This document shows positions 1 through 9,096 of a stretch of DNA of 64,000 bases, one piece after another. Under the pieces are notes generated by a model that was not told the DNA's origin, did no database searches, and saw nothing but the letters and a program-made list of their open reading frames with translations. Source of the DNA: Terriglobia bacterium. GTDB lineage: Bacteria > Acidobacteriota > Terriglobia > Bryobacterales > Bryobacteraceae. Location: assembly GCA_020073305.1 (NCBI GenBank), contig JAIQFK010000019.1, forward strand, positions 62,001 through 126,000. The letters are read 5' to 3'. Numbering within the stretch: position 1 is the first letter of the stretch; each line of letters starts with the position of its first letter. A program made the position numbers and the translations under genes.

Positions 1-1463
1 GCGTCGAAGGTTCGGTATGCGACGCTGCGGTCGCCGTAAGTTACCTTTTGGACCACGGAACTCGAACGCAAAACGTGGTTCTGGCCCACGGGTGCAAACT
101 CCGGAACGGCTCCCATGGCCCACTGGAAGTGGCGCATGTAATCCGAATAGCCGTCGCTGAACCAGTAGGACATCCCGTAGTCCACGCCGCAGCACGCGAT
201 GCGGCCGTCGGAACCGGCGAAATAGGTCCCGTAATTCAGAGAGCGGAAAGCGTCTTCCCGCGCTTGCCCATCGCGGGTTTTCTCGAAGTACAAGGCATTG
301 ATCGCGGCCCAGCGCGCGGTGTGGTCGCCCTGTCCGGCGCGCGAGCAGCAGCCGAACGTTGCGTCCGGCGTGGCCTGTTCGTCAATCGCCTGCGCGCCAA
401 AGAATGGCCCGCGGCCGAGCTTGATGCGGACCCAGTCGAGGAGCCGCCCCACGTGGCCCATCCACTGCGGGTCGATCTCCGCCGGGTCGTCGCGGTTTAG
501 GATGTAATAGGCCGCCATCATGGGCGTGAGCTGATTCACATCGTCGGTGTGGCGGGAAACATCCTCGAAGTAACCGGCCCACTTGTTCCAGGCGGGGCTG
601 TCGCGGTTGAGAGGGTGATCCAGCATCCACTGCCAGGCGGTGTCGCGAGCTTTACGAAACGCGGCCACATCACCGGCGTTGAGCCGGATCAACTCTTCAA
701 AAAGGCGAAGCGAACCCGCCACATTGCCGCCGTATTCTTCCAAAGCCAGCGTCACCCCCGTGCGCGCGTCGACACGAAAAGTCCATGGAGTATGCATGGC
801 GTCACCCGCGCGAACATGCTTGGCCAGCGCGTGGGCGCAGCGAAGCGCGGCATCCAGATACTTGCGTTCCCCGGTCAACTTATAAAAGAGCGCGTAGGCG
901 GTGCCCAGCTCGCCGACCTTATCCGTCTCGATGCCGCCATAGAACTCGCGGGGCATGTTCTGAATGCAGCGGCCGTAGTCCGGCTCATCATCGCAATTGG
1001 TGGCGAAGGGAACTCCGGGCCATTCCCAGTCCAGAGGCGTGGTGCCGTGCGCGAGCTGGTGGTCGAGCATTTCCCGCACCGCCTCGACCGCTTCCTGATC
1101 GCCGGAATAAGGAAACCAACCCACCAGCGAATCCACAAACGACGCGAAGACCATGGCCGGATTGTGCTGCCAGTTTGTGCCCTGCAGAGTTTTCGGGTCG
1201 TAAACGGAATTGATGAGATAAATTTTGAGCCCGGTACCATGGCGGGTGTCACGGGGAACCTTATGTTCGATGAAATCCCAACCCAGCCGGAGCACCTGGT
1301 CGTAGCCGAGGCTCTTTTCCGGCTGGTACCAGGCCAATAACCGGCCCTGAGCGTCGAGCACAACGGGGTGCCACGCGACCTGCGCGTTCACGTAGACCTC
1401 GTCCGCACGGACCGCCAGAGGAAATGTCACACATGCAACCAGCACCGCCAACCGCCGCCTCAT
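1..1463 (-). CDS. Six-hairpin glycosidase-like secreted protein, partial
   Basis: The leftward reading frame is open from an ATG at 1463 to the window edge (487 codons, C-terminus missing). AGGAGAG lies 7-8 nt upstream of the ATG. The start MRRRLAVLVACVTFPLAVRA looks like a signal peptide. It is a paralogue of the products at 5749-7023 and 11441-13501. Shared blocks are D-x-x-G-x-L-L-x-W near the N-terminus, a YSGD block, KYLDAAxRxAxAL, a G-D-x-x-x-(S/T)-P-W-x-x-R block, RLFEELIRL and W-x-x-(Y/F)-F-E-D. Alternating helical segments with conserved Trp/Asp fit an (alpha/alpha)6 barrel as in glucuronyl hydrolases or heparinase-like enzymes. No characterised family could be assigned, so substrate and reaction are unknown. 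It is divergent from the FadR-type regulator gene and probably under its control. Seen: the frame and the paralogy. Inferred: the fold. Confidence 0.8.
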   Translation of the reverse strand, partial: MRRRLAVLVACVTFPLAVRADEVYVNAQVAWHPVVLDAQGRLLAWYQPEKSLGYDQVLRLGWDFIEHKVPRDTRHGTGLKIYLINSVYDPKTLQGTNWQHNPAMVFASFVDSLVGWFPYSGDQEAVEAVREMLDHQLAHGTTPLDWEWPGVPFATNCDDEPDYGRCIQNMPREFYGGIETDKVGELGTAYALFYKLTGERKYLDAALRCAHALAKHVRAGDAMHTPWTFRVDARTGVTLALEEYGGNVAGSLRLFEELIRLNAGDVAAFRKARDTAWQWMLDHPLNRDSPAWNKWAGYFEDVSRHTDDVNQLTPMMAAYYILNRDDPAEIDPQWMGHVGRLLDWVRIKLGRGPFFGAQAIDEQATPDATFGCCSRAGQGDHTARWAAINALYFEKTRDGQAREDAFRSLNYGTYFAGSDGRIACCGVDYGMSYWFSDGYSDYMRHFQWAMGAVPEFAPVGQNHVLRSSSVVQKVTYGDRSVAYRTFD

Positions 1464-1570
1464 ATACAATCTCTCCTGAACCCGGTGATGCTAGAATACA
1501 AGATCATATCTTTTCAGCAAGCAGCCTGCACTGTTTTTTGGTGCACCCAGCCGGCGTGGCGAGCCATTGA
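1464..1570. promoter_or_regulatory. Divergent promoter/operator region of the regulator
   Basis: This 107-bp spacer separates the leftward six-hairpin gene from the rightward FadR-type gene. It holds a 13-bp palindrome AAGAT-CAT-ATCTT at 1500-1512 and an inverted repeat TGCAC-N9-GTGCA at 1527-1545. A leftward -10 (TATGAT, complement of 1503-1508) lies inside the first palindrome and would start transcription about 33 nt before the ATG, but the -35 match is poor. The layout fits autoregulation by the adjacent regulator. Which palindrome is the operator cannot be told from the sequence. Confidence 0.4.
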
Positions 1571-2278
1571 ATGCAGAGACGCAGCTTCCGAAACGGGCGA
1601 CTGAGCGAATTTGCGTTGCACGAGATTCAGCGCATGATCGGCGAAGAATATCGTGCGCCGGGCTCGCGTCTTCCGAAGGAGGAAGAACTGGCGGACCGCT
1701 TTCAGGTCAGCCGGATCGTGATCCGCGAGGCCATGAAGATCCTGGAGGACCGGGGCGTGGTCGAGGTCCGCGCGGGGCGTGGCACACAGACCGTGGCGCC
1801 CAAGCCCGACCGCGTGAAAGAGTCGCTTTTGCGGCTATTTCGCGACCAGCCGATTCCGAAGATCCAGGACATGGAGCACCTGCTCGAGTTGCGCCAGGTC
1901 CTTGAGGAAACCACCGCCAGCCTGGCTGCGGTGCGCGCCGGTGAGGAGGATCTCACTGAAATCGAGGCGGCGCTGCGGGAGATGAAGCAGGAGAGCGACG
2001 ATCCGGATTGCACGGTGGCTGCCGATCTTCGGTTCCACCGCAGCATCATGCGTGCCGCGCATAATCCGTTTATCGAGATGGTGCTCGACCCGCTGATGGA
2101 AGTGTTTCTTCAGCAAATCAAGCTCACCAACTTCAACACCGGGTGGGACCTCCATCGTAATATCTTTCTCGAGATTCGGGCCCGCAATCCGCTTGGCGCC
2201 CGCCAGGCCGTCCGCCGCCTCATGAAGACGACGCTGGCTGATTCTCGCAGTGCATTGACTAACTTGAATCAAGTATAG
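1571..2278 (+). CDS. FadR-subfamily GntR transcriptional regulator
   Basis: 235 residues. Residues about 10-75 form the GntR winged helix-turn-helix (G-S-R-L-P-x-E-x-E-L-A-D-x-F-x-V-S-R, then V-R-E-A-like VIREAMKIL and a GRGT wing). Residues about 95-225 form an all-helical FCD ligand-binding domain (PF07729 type). The FCD metal-site residues are partly present: D-x-x-F-H (DLRFH) and the helix with DLHRNIF. The usual third His near the end (A-x-x-x-H-L) is replaced by RLMKTTL, so metal binding may be altered. Such regulators usually repress sugar-acid or organic-acid catabolic operons until a small acid binds. It sits directly upstream of the 2388-13501 operon and divergent from a paralogue of two genes in that operon, which makes it the likely local controller. 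The ATG at 1571 has only a weak ribosome binding site. Confidence 0.9.
   Translation: MQRRSFRNGRLSEFALHEIQRMIGEEYRAPGSRLPKEEELADRFQVSRIVIREAMKILEDRGVVEVRAGRGTQTVAPKPDRVKESLLRLFRDQPIPKIQDMEHLLELRQVLEETTASLAAVRAGEEDLTEIEAALREMKQESDDPDCTVAADLRFHRSIMRAAHNPFIEMVLDPLMEVFLQQIKLTNFNTGWDLHRNIFLEIRARNPLGARQAVRRLMKTTLADSRSALTNLNQV
2262..2274. promoter_or_regulatory. Palindrome ACTTGA-A-TCAAGT, candidate operator
   Basis: A perfect 13-bp palindrome covers the last codons of the FadR-type gene, 50 bp upstream of the -35 box of the following operon. Its position and symmetry suit a dimeric GntR-type repressor. However, it does not match the palindrome in the 1464-1570 spacer, so assigning it to this regulator is only an inference. 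Confidence 0.3.
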
Positions 2279-2324
2279 TTCTCGCTGCTCCCCCGGTCTG
2301 CTCCGCGGCAGGCCCGAAAATGGC

Positions 2325-2353
2325 TTGACACCAAAGGGAAGGAAACATATGAT
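2325..2353 (+). promoter_or_regulatory. Strong sigma70-type promoter of the receptor-led operon
   Basis: -35 TTGACA (2325-2330), a 17-bp spacer, and -10 TATGAT (2348-2353): six of six and five of six consensus matches at ideal spacing. The start site would be near 2360. An ATG at 2349 lies inside the -10 box, so if this promoter is used translation must begin at the next in-frame ATG, 2388, which has its own GAGGTGG ribosome binding site. Confidence 0.75.
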
Positions 2354-2387
2354 ATTTCAAAATTCCGTTTCAGCGAGGTGGTCAAAA

Positions 2388-5300
2388 ATGTTCCGTCCTT
2401 TGGTTGTATGCGGCAAGTGTTTCGCAGTCGCGGCGATGTTGCTTGGCGTCGGGGGAATCCTCCAGGGGCAGATTAACACCGGCCGCATCACGGGTACCGT
2501 GCGAGACGCCAGCGGCGCCGTGATTCCAGATGCGCGAATCGCTGCCACCAATGACGCGACGGGCGCGATCACCACAGTGCAGAGCTCGGAATCAGGCGAC
2601 TATGTCGTGAATTTTCTAATACCCGGCGCCTATCACGTGGCCGTCGAGAAGCAAGGCTTTCAGCGCAGCGTAACGGCAGACGTTGTGGTGAACGCCGGCG
2701 GGATCACGCGCATCGACTTCAACCTGGCGCTGGGCGCCGTACAGCAAGCGGTCGAAGTGCTGGCCAACCCCATCAACGTGTCGACGGAGACGTCCGAGCT
2801 GTCGAAAACGTTCGGATACCGGGAGCTTGACCAGCTTCCGAATATTGATCGCAATCCGCTTTATCAGATGAACCTGCTGCCGGGAGCCAATAACGACTCC
2901 GGCAGCGGCAACTACCTGACCAACGGAGGCGAAAACGGCTCGGCAGTGGGTTTGACGCGCAACCAGGTGGCCTCGCTCGGCGGCGTAGACGCCAACGCCA
3001 ACAGCGTCTTCATCGAGGGAATCTTCAACCGTGAGCCGCAGAACGCCTATATCGGCCTGGTGCCGCCGATTGAAGCCATCCAGGAAGTCCAGGTCTATAC
3101 CGGCAAGTACAATGCCGAGTTCGGATTCTCGGGCAGCGCAGTGATCAACGTGGTCACAAAGTCGGGAAGCAACGAGCTGCACGGCGCGCTGTTCGAATTC
3201 CTCCGCAACAACGCCGCCGACGCCAAGAACTTCTTCGCGCAGGACGCCACCCCGTTCCGCCGGAACCAGTTTGGCGGCGCGCTGGGCGGCCCGGCTATCA
3301 AAAATAAACTCTTCTTCTTCGGCGATTATCAGGGCACTCGATTCAGCACCAGTTCGCCGGGCTATACGACGGCGCCCACCGCCAAGATGTACAACGGTGA
3401 CTTCTCCGAGTTGTACGATGCGACTCAGCCCAATGACGCCGCGGGCAACACCTATGGGCAGCTCTACGATCCGGCCTCGCGTGTGTTTGACGCGAGCGGA
3501 AACGTCGTTTCGGCGACGCCGTTTTCGGGAAATATCATCCCTGCTTCCCGCTTCGACGCCGTAACTAGCAAGATGAATGCTGACAAGATCTTTGGCGTGG
3601 CCAACCTCCAAGGGCTTTCCAACAACCTTTACTACCTGTACAAGAATGTGCAGAACGTGGATCAGGGCGATGGTCGGGTGGACTACAACTTCTCCGACAA
3701 AGACCGCTTCTTCTATCGGTATTCCCGGCTGAACTCGATTAACGACAATGCCACCACCGTGAACCAGTTCTGGCAGACCGGGAACGCCGACTCGAACACA
3801 GTCAACCAGAACATGCAGCTCACCTATCTGCGCACGATCGGCGCCAGCATGTCCAACGAATTGCGGCTGGGCTACAACCGTTCGCACGTCAACACCAGTA
3901 ACAAGTCGATGAGCAAGCCCTGGAACAATTCCTACGGCGTCCCCAATGGAAACCTGGGTGATCCCATCACGCAAGGAATTTTCGAGGTGGATCTCACGCC
4001 CCTACATAACATCGGCGACCCGGACTGGGTGGCGTTCATCATCAGCAATACGATTGCCCTCACGGAGAATTTCACGTGGGTGAAGGGCAAGCACAACTTC
4101 AAATTTGGAACCAGCCTGAATCACGTGGAAGACACTTCAGCCGACACGATCGGCGGTGACGATCCGCGAGGCAGAATCAGCTTCGACCCGGCAATGACCT
4201 CCTACAATGGAGTCGCAGCCCCGTATGCCTATCCGAGTTTCCTGCTGGGCAATCCGACCAGCATCGCGCGCGCGCGTTTCGTGGGTGGATGGCCGTACCA
4301 GACCTACTGGCAAAACGCCTGGTATGCTCAGGACGACTTCAAGATCCTGCCGTCATTGACGCTAAACCTCGGTTTCCGCTATGACCTGTACACCCGGCCC
4401 ATCGAGCGCTACAACCGCCAGTCGAACTGGGATTCGCAGACGAACCAGCTCGTAGTAGCCACCAAGAGCGACCGAAGCCCAGCTCTTAATCTCGATAAGG
4501 GAGACGTGGGACCGCGACTGGGCTTTGCCTGGACTCCCGACCGTGGCAAGACCAGTGTCCGCGGCGGCTACGGGATTTCCTACTGGCAGGCGTACTGGTC
4601 CGGGCCGCTCACCATTCTCGGCCTGACCTACCCGAGCTACGTCAAGCAGCAATTCCTGACGCCGAACAACCTGACGCCCTCGTTGTCCATCTCGAAGGAC
4701 GGCATTCCCATCTCCAGTGCGCAGTACGACAGTTCCGGCAACCTGGTTATCCCGGCGAATGCCGTGATTCGTGGGACGGCGATCAACTGGAAAAACCAGC
4801 GCGTGGACCAGGGCACGCTCAACGTGGAGCGCGAAATCCGGCCTGGGATGGTTGTGGACGTTGGTTACGTTCACGTGCAGGGAAGGAACAATAACCACAC
4901 GGTAAACATCAACCAGGCGCCACCGCAGCCTTCCGGCGTGGACTACAACTTGGCTCGGCCGTTGTATGGAACGTATCCGCAGTTGGGGGACGTTCCGGTT
5001 CAGTTCGCGACTACCGGCAGTTGGTACGATGCACTCACTGCGAGTTTCAGTGCCAAGGTGACGAAGTACATCGACATCTACGCCACCTACGCGCACGCCC
5101 GGAATTTTGCGAACGGCTACAATATCGACCCGGCCAACATCTGGCAGTACTACGGGCCGACGCCGCAGGACATCGCGCACACTCTTAACGCGCAAGTGGT
5201 GGTCCAGCTTCCATTCGGCAAGGGTAGAACTTTCGGGGCGAACATGAATCGCGGGCTCGATGCCGTCCTCGGTGGCTGGCAGTACGCGGGCCTCATTCAC

Positions 5301-5708
5301 GTGCGCAGCGGCACTCGTTTCGATGTCACGTCCGGCGTGAGTTTGCTGAATAACGGCCAGGGCAACCGGGCGGACCGCATCTGCAGTGGCGCGATCTCCA
5401 ACCCGACGCCGAACATGTGGTTCAACCCGGCCTGCTTCGTGGACGACACGATCCCGGTCACCTACGGGAACTCGGGCGTCAACCCGCTGTATGCGGACGG
5501 CCAGCAGCAGCTTGATTCTTCGCTGTCGAAGACCTTCAGCATCACCGAGCGTGTCAACCTGCAGTTCCGTGTCGACGTGTTCAATACGTTCAATCACACG
5601 AACTTCGGCGCTCCGGACTCGGGAGTGGGCGATTCCACCATGGGCCAGGTGTTCTCCACCTCGGTGGATCAAAGGCGCATGCAGTTCGGCTTGCGGCTGC
5701 ATTTCTGA
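2388..5708 (+). CDS. TonB-dependent receptor with carboxypeptidase-regulatory-like domain
   Basis: 1106 residues from ATG 2388, chosen because the strong promoter overlaps the upstream ATG at 2349 (which has its own AAGGGAAGG site and would add 13 residues). A signal peptide (CFAVAAMLLGVGGILQGQ) is followed by a CarboxypepD_reg-like domain (GRITGTVRDASGAVIPDA...), a plug (INVVTKSGSNELHGALFEF) and a long beta-barrel ending in an outer-membrane-type C-terminal phenylalanine (QFGLRLHF). This is the Oar-like receptor architecture abundant in Acidobacteria; it imports a large ligand in a TonB-driven way. No SusD-like lipoprotein gene follows. It is first in the operon and presumably imports the oligosaccharide processed by the six-hairpin proteins downstream. 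The ligand cannot be inferred from sequence. Confidence 0.92.
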   Translation: MFRPLVVCGKCFAVAAMLLGVGGILQGQINTGRITGTVRDASGAVIPDARIAATNDATGAITTVQSSESGDYVVNFLIPGAYHVAVEKQGFQRSVTADVVVNAGGITRIDFNLALGAVQQAVEVLANPINVSTETSELSKTFGYRELDQLPNIDRNPLYQMNLLPGANNDSGSGNYLTNGGENGSAVGLTRNQVASLGGVDANANSVFIEGIFNREPQNAYIGLVPPIEAIQEVQVYTGKYNAEFGFSGSAVINVVTKSGSNELHGALFEFLRNNAADAKNFFAQDATPFRRNQFGGALGGPAIKNKLFFFGDYQGTRFSTSSPGYTTAPTAKMYNGDFSELYDATQPNDAAGNTYGQLYDPASRVFDASGNVVSATPFSGNIIPASRFDAVTSKMNADKIFGVANLQGLSNNLYYLYKNVQNVDQGDGRVDYNFSDKDRFFYRYSRLNSINDNATTVNQFWQTGNADSNTVNQNMQLTYLRTIGASMSNELRLGYNRSHVNTSNKSMSKPWNNSYGVPNGNLGDPITQGIFEVDLTPLHNIGDPDWVAFIISNTIALTENFTWVKGKHNFKFGTSLNHVEDTSADTIGGDDPRGRISFDPAMTSYNGVAAPYAYPSFLLGNPTSIARARFVGGWPYQTYWQNAWYAQDDFKILPSLTLNLGFRYDLYTRPIERYNRQSNWDSQTNQLVVATKSDRSPALNLDKGDVGPRLGFAWTPDRGKTSVRGGYGISYWQAYWSGPLTILGLTYPSYVKQQFLTPNNLTPSLSISKDGIPISSAQYDSSGNLVIPANAVIRGTAINWKNQRVDQGTLNVEREIRPGMVVDVGYVHVQGRNNNHTVNINQAPPQPSGVDYNLARPLYGTYPQLGDVPVQFATTGSWYDALTASFSAKVTKYIDIYATYAHARNFANGYNIDPANIWQYYGPTPQDIAHTLNAQVVVQLPFGKGRTFGANMNRGLDAVLGGWQYAGLIHVRSGTRFDVTSGVSLLNNGQGNRADRICSGAISNPTPNMWFNPACFVDDTIPVTYGNSGVNPLYADGQQQLDSSLSKTFSITERVNLQFRVDVFNTFNHTNFGAPDSGVGDSTMGQVFSTSVDQRRMQFGLRLHF

Positions 5709-5748
5709 GAGAGCCGCGCGGATTCATCCGAGACGGAAGGGAGGTTTC

Positions 5749-7023
5749 ATGCGCCTGTGGCTAACTGCCATCGTGCTTTGCCCTCTCTTTCTCAGCGCGG
5801 AGAATCCGCCCATTGGCAATCACCGCGCCGTGTACGACTCCAAGGGCATGCTTCTCCCCTGGACTTCGTGGACCGACGCTCTCGACCGAGAGATGAACTG
5901 GTACCTCAAGTGCCCCGTGGAGAGCGGCTACCCGCGTTTCGTGTACATCACGTTCATGGACGGGGACTACCGGCCGATCACCCGGCGCACTGATTTCATT
6001 CCCTCCATGCAGAACGGCATGGGCATCATCTCCTACCTGAAGTATTACGCTTGGAGTGGAAAGAAAAATCCGAAGATTCTCGAGTTTGCCCGGTACATGG
6101 GGGATTACCTGGTGAAGGAAAGCCTGACCCCCGACACCGGGAAGTATCCACGCTTCACGCGCTCCACCGGGATTCGGGAAAAGTTTCCGCAACCGGCGGA
6201 CTGTGGTACCCAGGCGGACAAGCCTTACGAGATCGAGCCCGACAAGGGCGGCATTGCCGGCTTCGCTCTTGTCCTGCTTTACGAACAGACCAACGACAAG
6301 AAGTACCTGGATCAGGCTCTCCAAAACGCGCGCGCTCTGGTGGCAAACATGGGTCCGGGCGACGATCAGCGATCCCCGTGGCCGTTTCGCGTCGACTACC
6401 GCACAGGCGAATTCCACGGCCCGGTTTCCGCCAACATGTCGTTCAACCTGCGGCTGTTCGACAAGCTCATCGAGCACGGCAACTCCGAGTTTCGCGAGCC
6501 GCGCGCAAAACTCTGGGCCTGGATCAAGAACTACCAGATTCCCAATCTGAAGGACGGATCGCTCTGGGTCCAGTTCTTCGAGGATCATGCCGAACCGGAC
6601 AACCGCAATGCCTGGTCACCTCTTAACCTTGCGCGGCACCTGATCGAGAAGAAGGAGGAGCTCGATCCCGAATGGCAGAAGGACGCCAAGGCGTTGATTG
6701 AGTTCTCGATTCGCAATTTCACCAGCATTCGTTCGGGGGTGCCCATTTGCGGCGAGCAGACGTACGACAAGATGCCGTGGGGCGGCGTACTATCTACTTA
6801 TGGCGCGGTTCTCGCCATGTATTCGGCTGCCACTGGCAGTGACGAATATAAGGCCCTGGCCTATCAGGCGCTGAATTACGCCCTGTACGCCATCAATGAT
6901 GATGGCTGCCCGCGAGAAAACTCGCTCGAGAAGGGACGCGGAGGCTGGCAGGAAGACGCCCACACCGACAAGGTCCACAACTATATGGATGCGATTGCGG
7001 CCTTTCCGGACTGGGCCAGGTAA
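5749..7023 (+). CDS. Six-hairpin glycosidase-like secreted protein
   Basis: 424 residues from ATG 5749, which follows GGAAGGGAGG at good spacing. The open frame extends further upstream over the receptor gene, but that part is in the wrong frame for the receptor and lacks a start with such a site. Signal peptide MRLWLTAIVLCPLFLSA. It is homologous to the products at 1-1463 and 11441-13501: DSKGMLLPW near the N-terminus, KYLDQALQNARALVANM, G-D-D-Q-R-S-P-W-P-F-R-V-D, RLFDKLIEHG and W-V-Q-F-F-E-D. It is the shortest of the three and lacks the C-terminal beta-rich part seen in the 686-residue paralogue. The likely fold is an (alpha/alpha)6 barrel. The reaction (hydrolase or lyase on a uronate-containing glycan) is a guess. 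It follows the receptor gene by 40 bp. Confidence 0.85.
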   Translation: MRLWLTAIVLCPLFLSAENPPIGNHRAVYDSKGMLLPWTSWTDALDREMNWYLKCPVESGYPRFVYITFMDGDYRPITRRTDFIPSMQNGMGIISYLKYYAWSGKKNPKILEFARYMGDYLVKESLTPDTGKYPRFTRSTGIREKFPQPADCGTQADKPYEIEPDKGGIAGFALVLLYEQTNDKKYLDQALQNARALVANMGPGDDQRSPWPFRVDYRTGEFHGPVSANMSFNLRLFDKLIEHGNSEFREPRAKLWAWIKNYQIPNLKDGSLWVQFFEDHAEPDNRNAWSPLNLARHLIEKKEELDPEWQKDAKALIEFSIRNFTSIRSGVPICGEQTYDKMPWGGVLSTYGAVLAMYSAATGSDEYKALAYQALNYALYAINDDGCPRENSLEKGRGGWQEDAHTDKVHNYMDAIAAFPDWAR

Positions 7024-7028
7024 CCGAA

Positions 7029-7931
7029 GTGACTTCACAGAAACCCCGCCTGTTGATCATCGGAGCCGGCGGTTTCGTCGGGCAGCATCTGGCACGGAAA
7101 GCCGCTTCCCCGTTTGATGTGTTCGAGGCTGACCTCGCACCTCCGTCCGGCGCCAACGGGCTCGCGATGGACATCACCTCTTGCGGCAGCGTCGATACCG
7201 GATTCCGGCGGACGGCTCCGCACGCGGTTGTGTTGCTCGCCGCTGTCTCAGACATCGACCAGTGCGAAACCCGTCCGGATGTTGCCGAAGCAATCAATGT
7301 GGGAGGCACGGCTCGCGTCGCCGAGGCGTGTGCCCGCATAAGTGCGCGGCTGTTGTTCATCTCGTCCGCGGCCGTTTTCGACGGCGCCAGGCATGGGTAC
7401 CGCGAGTGCGATACGGTCAGCCCGCTGAGCGTATATGGCAGGACCAAAGTCAATGCCGAGGAGTTGATAGCGACGCTGCTGCCAACCGCCGTCATCCTCC
7501 GCCTGGCCTTGGTGATCGGCTTGGCGGAAGGCTCAGGCACCAACGCCATGCTGAACAAGTTTGCCGCCAAGCTTCGAGCCGGAGAATCGGTTTCGCTTCC
7601 CGACTTCGAATGCCGCAATCCCATCGACGCGGGTACCCTCAGTGACTTCATACTGGAACTTTTTGGCCTTGGCGGAGCAGCCGGCATCTTCCATCTGGGC
7701 GCCAAGGAATCGATCTCGCGGTTCGAACTCGGCGTAAAGCTCGCGGAGGGTCTGGGCTTCCCCGCAAACCTGATCCAGCGGCAAACTCAACCCTTGCCCG
7801 GACGCGCACCGCGCGGGCTGGATCATTTTCTGCTCACCGAAAAAATTCGTTCTGCATGCCAGACACCCGTCCCCAGTTGTGACGAAGTGATCGAAAGGGC
7901 CATCTATGGATCTCCCAAAAGCAATTCATGA
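7029..7931 (+). CDS. RmlD-like NAD(P)-dependent sugar epimerase/reductase
   Basis: 300 residues from GTG 7029, five bases after the preceding stop. It is an extended SDR. The dinucleotide-binding G-A-G-G-F-V-G is at residues 12-18, the acidic residue after beta-2 is in FEADLA, and the catalytic YxxxK (Y136-GRT-K140) is preceded by the FISSAAVFDG segment that supplies the serine. It resembles RmlD or dTDP-4-dehydrorhamnose reductase-like proteins and GDP/UDP-sugar epimerases. There is no signal peptide, so it is cytoplasmic. It overlaps the next gene by 26 bp, so the two are translationally coupled. With an aminotransferase and a kinase it implies oxidation or reduction of a sugar or cyclitol intermediate. 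The exact substrate is unknown. Confidence 0.88.
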   Translation: MTSQKPRLLIIGAGGFVGQHLARKAASPFDVFEADLAPPSGANGLAMDITSCGSVDTGFRRTAPHAVVLLAAVSDIDQCETRPDVAEAINVGGTARVAEACARISARLLFISSAAVFDGARHGYRECDTVSPLSVYGRTKVNAEELIATLLPTAVILRLALVIGLAEGSGTNAMLNKFAAKLRAGESVSLPDFECRNPIDAGTLSDFILELFGLGGAAGIFHLGAKESISRFELGVKLAEGLGFPANLIQRQTQPLPGRAPRGLDHFLLTEKIRSACQTPVPSCDEVIERAIYGSPKSNS

Positions 7932-9096
7932 ACTCGAATATGGCCACGGCTCCGCGTACGGTCCGGAAGAAGAGGCAGCGCTCAGCGAGGTGCTGCGCGC
8001 GAGTGCTCCTTCCTGCGGGCCGAAAGTTAAGAAATTCGAAGAGGCTTTCGCCGCCTACTGTGACGCCAGATACGGGCTGGCGGTCACGTCGGCCACCGCA
8101 GGCCTGGAACTCGCAATAATCGCGGCGCGAGTCGGGCCCGGCGACGAGGTGATCACCACTCCGATCAGTTGGATCTCGACTGCCAACGCCGCAGCCGCGC
8201 AAGGAGCGAGCGTTGTCTTCGCGGATGTGAATCCCCGTACCCTCAATTTGGACCCGGCATCGGTGGCCGCGAAGATCACGGATCGCACCAAGGCGATTAT
8301 CGTCGTGCACCTCTACGGCCAGTGCTGCGATATGGATCCGATCATGAACGTCGCGCGCGAACGTGGCATCCTCGTGATCGAAGACTGCGCCCACGCGGCC
8401 GGCGGCGAATACAAAGGGCGCCGGGCTGGGACCCTCGGCGATATCGGCGTGTTCAGCTTCCACCAGCAAAAGAACATGGTCACGCTCGGCGAAGGGGGCA
8501 TGATCACAACGGCCCGCAAAGATCTTTACGAGCGCATGTTGTCATTTCGTTCGCTGTGCTGCCTCACCTACGACCCCAAGGGGAAGTACCTTCCCATCGA
8601 CGAATCCAAGCAGCCAATGGGCAAGCGTTACTGGTACCTGGATTTCGACGACGTGGGCTTCAACTTCCGCATGACGGATGCCCAAGCCGCCATTGGGTTG
8701 GAACAGTTGAAAAAGCTGGACGGCTTCAACGCGCGCCGGATTGAGATCGCCAATCAATACTGCGAGCGTCTGCGCGGAATTCACGGCCTCACGCTGCCGT
8801 ACGTTTCACCCGATGTCAAACACGTCTTCCACATCTATTGCGTTTTGGTGGAGCCGGAATTCCGCCTCAACAAAGAAGATTTCATGTGGGAGATGTACAC
8901 GGGAAAGCGCGTCAAGGTGTGGTCGCATTACATGCCGATCCACCTGACCACCGCTTACCGCAGGCGCGGCCATCAGGAAGGCGAATGCCCGGTGGCCGAG
9001 GCGCTATTTCATAAGTATGTGAGTCTGCCCATCCACCCGCGGATGACCGAAGGGTCTATTGCTCACGTGACCGACAGCATCCGGGAGCTGGCGTGA
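7906..9096 (+). CDS. DegT/DnrJ/EryC1/StrS family PLP aminotransferase
   Basis: 396 residues, the usual family length (PF01041). The fold-type-I pattern is complete: SATAGLEL phosphate-binding region, Asp-containing IEDCAHAAGG, and SFHQQ-K-N with PLP lysine about residue 189, followed by LGEGGM. The family transfers an amino group from Glu/Gln to keto-sugars (nucleotide-linked) or to keto-inositols (scyllo-inosose aminotransferases). Its presence in a receptor-led, FadR-controlled operon rather than an O-antigen or antibiotic cluster is unusual. It suggests either reversible transamination during amino-sugar or aminocyclitol use, or synthesis of a modified sugar. It overlaps the preceding SDR gene by 26 bp and the following kinase gene by 4 bp (GTGA). 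Confidence 0.92.
   Translation: MDLPKAIHELEYGHGSAYGPEEEAALSEVLRASAPSCGPKVKKFEEAFAAYCDARYGLAVTSATAGLELAIIAARVGPGDEVITTPISWISTANAAAAQGASVVFADVNPRTLNLDPASVAAKITDRTKAIIVVHLYGQCCDMDPIMNVARERGILVIEDCAHAAGGEYKGRRAGTLGDIGVFSFHQQKNMVTLGEGGMITTARKDLYERMLSFRSLCCLTYDPKGKYLPIDESKQPMGKRYWYLDFDDVGFNFRMTDAQAAIGLEQLKKLDGFNARRIEIANQYCERLRGIHGLTLPYVSPDVKHVFHIYCVLVEPEFRLNKEDFMWEMYTGKRVKVWSHYMPIHLTTAYRRRGHQEGECPVAEALFHKYVSLPIHPRMTEGSIAHVTDSIRELA

Noticed and set aside
549-1340. 263-codon rightward open frame at the left edge
   Set aside because: The leftward frame over the same DNA gives a protein clearly homologous to two other products in the window, with signal peptide and ribosome binding site.
2616-3974. 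452-codon open frame antisense to the first TonB receptor gene
   Set aside because: It mirrors the codon bias of the receptor frame in GC-rich DNA, has no ribosome binding site or domain, and the receptor frame is certain. The same holds for the antisense frame at 4362-5702.
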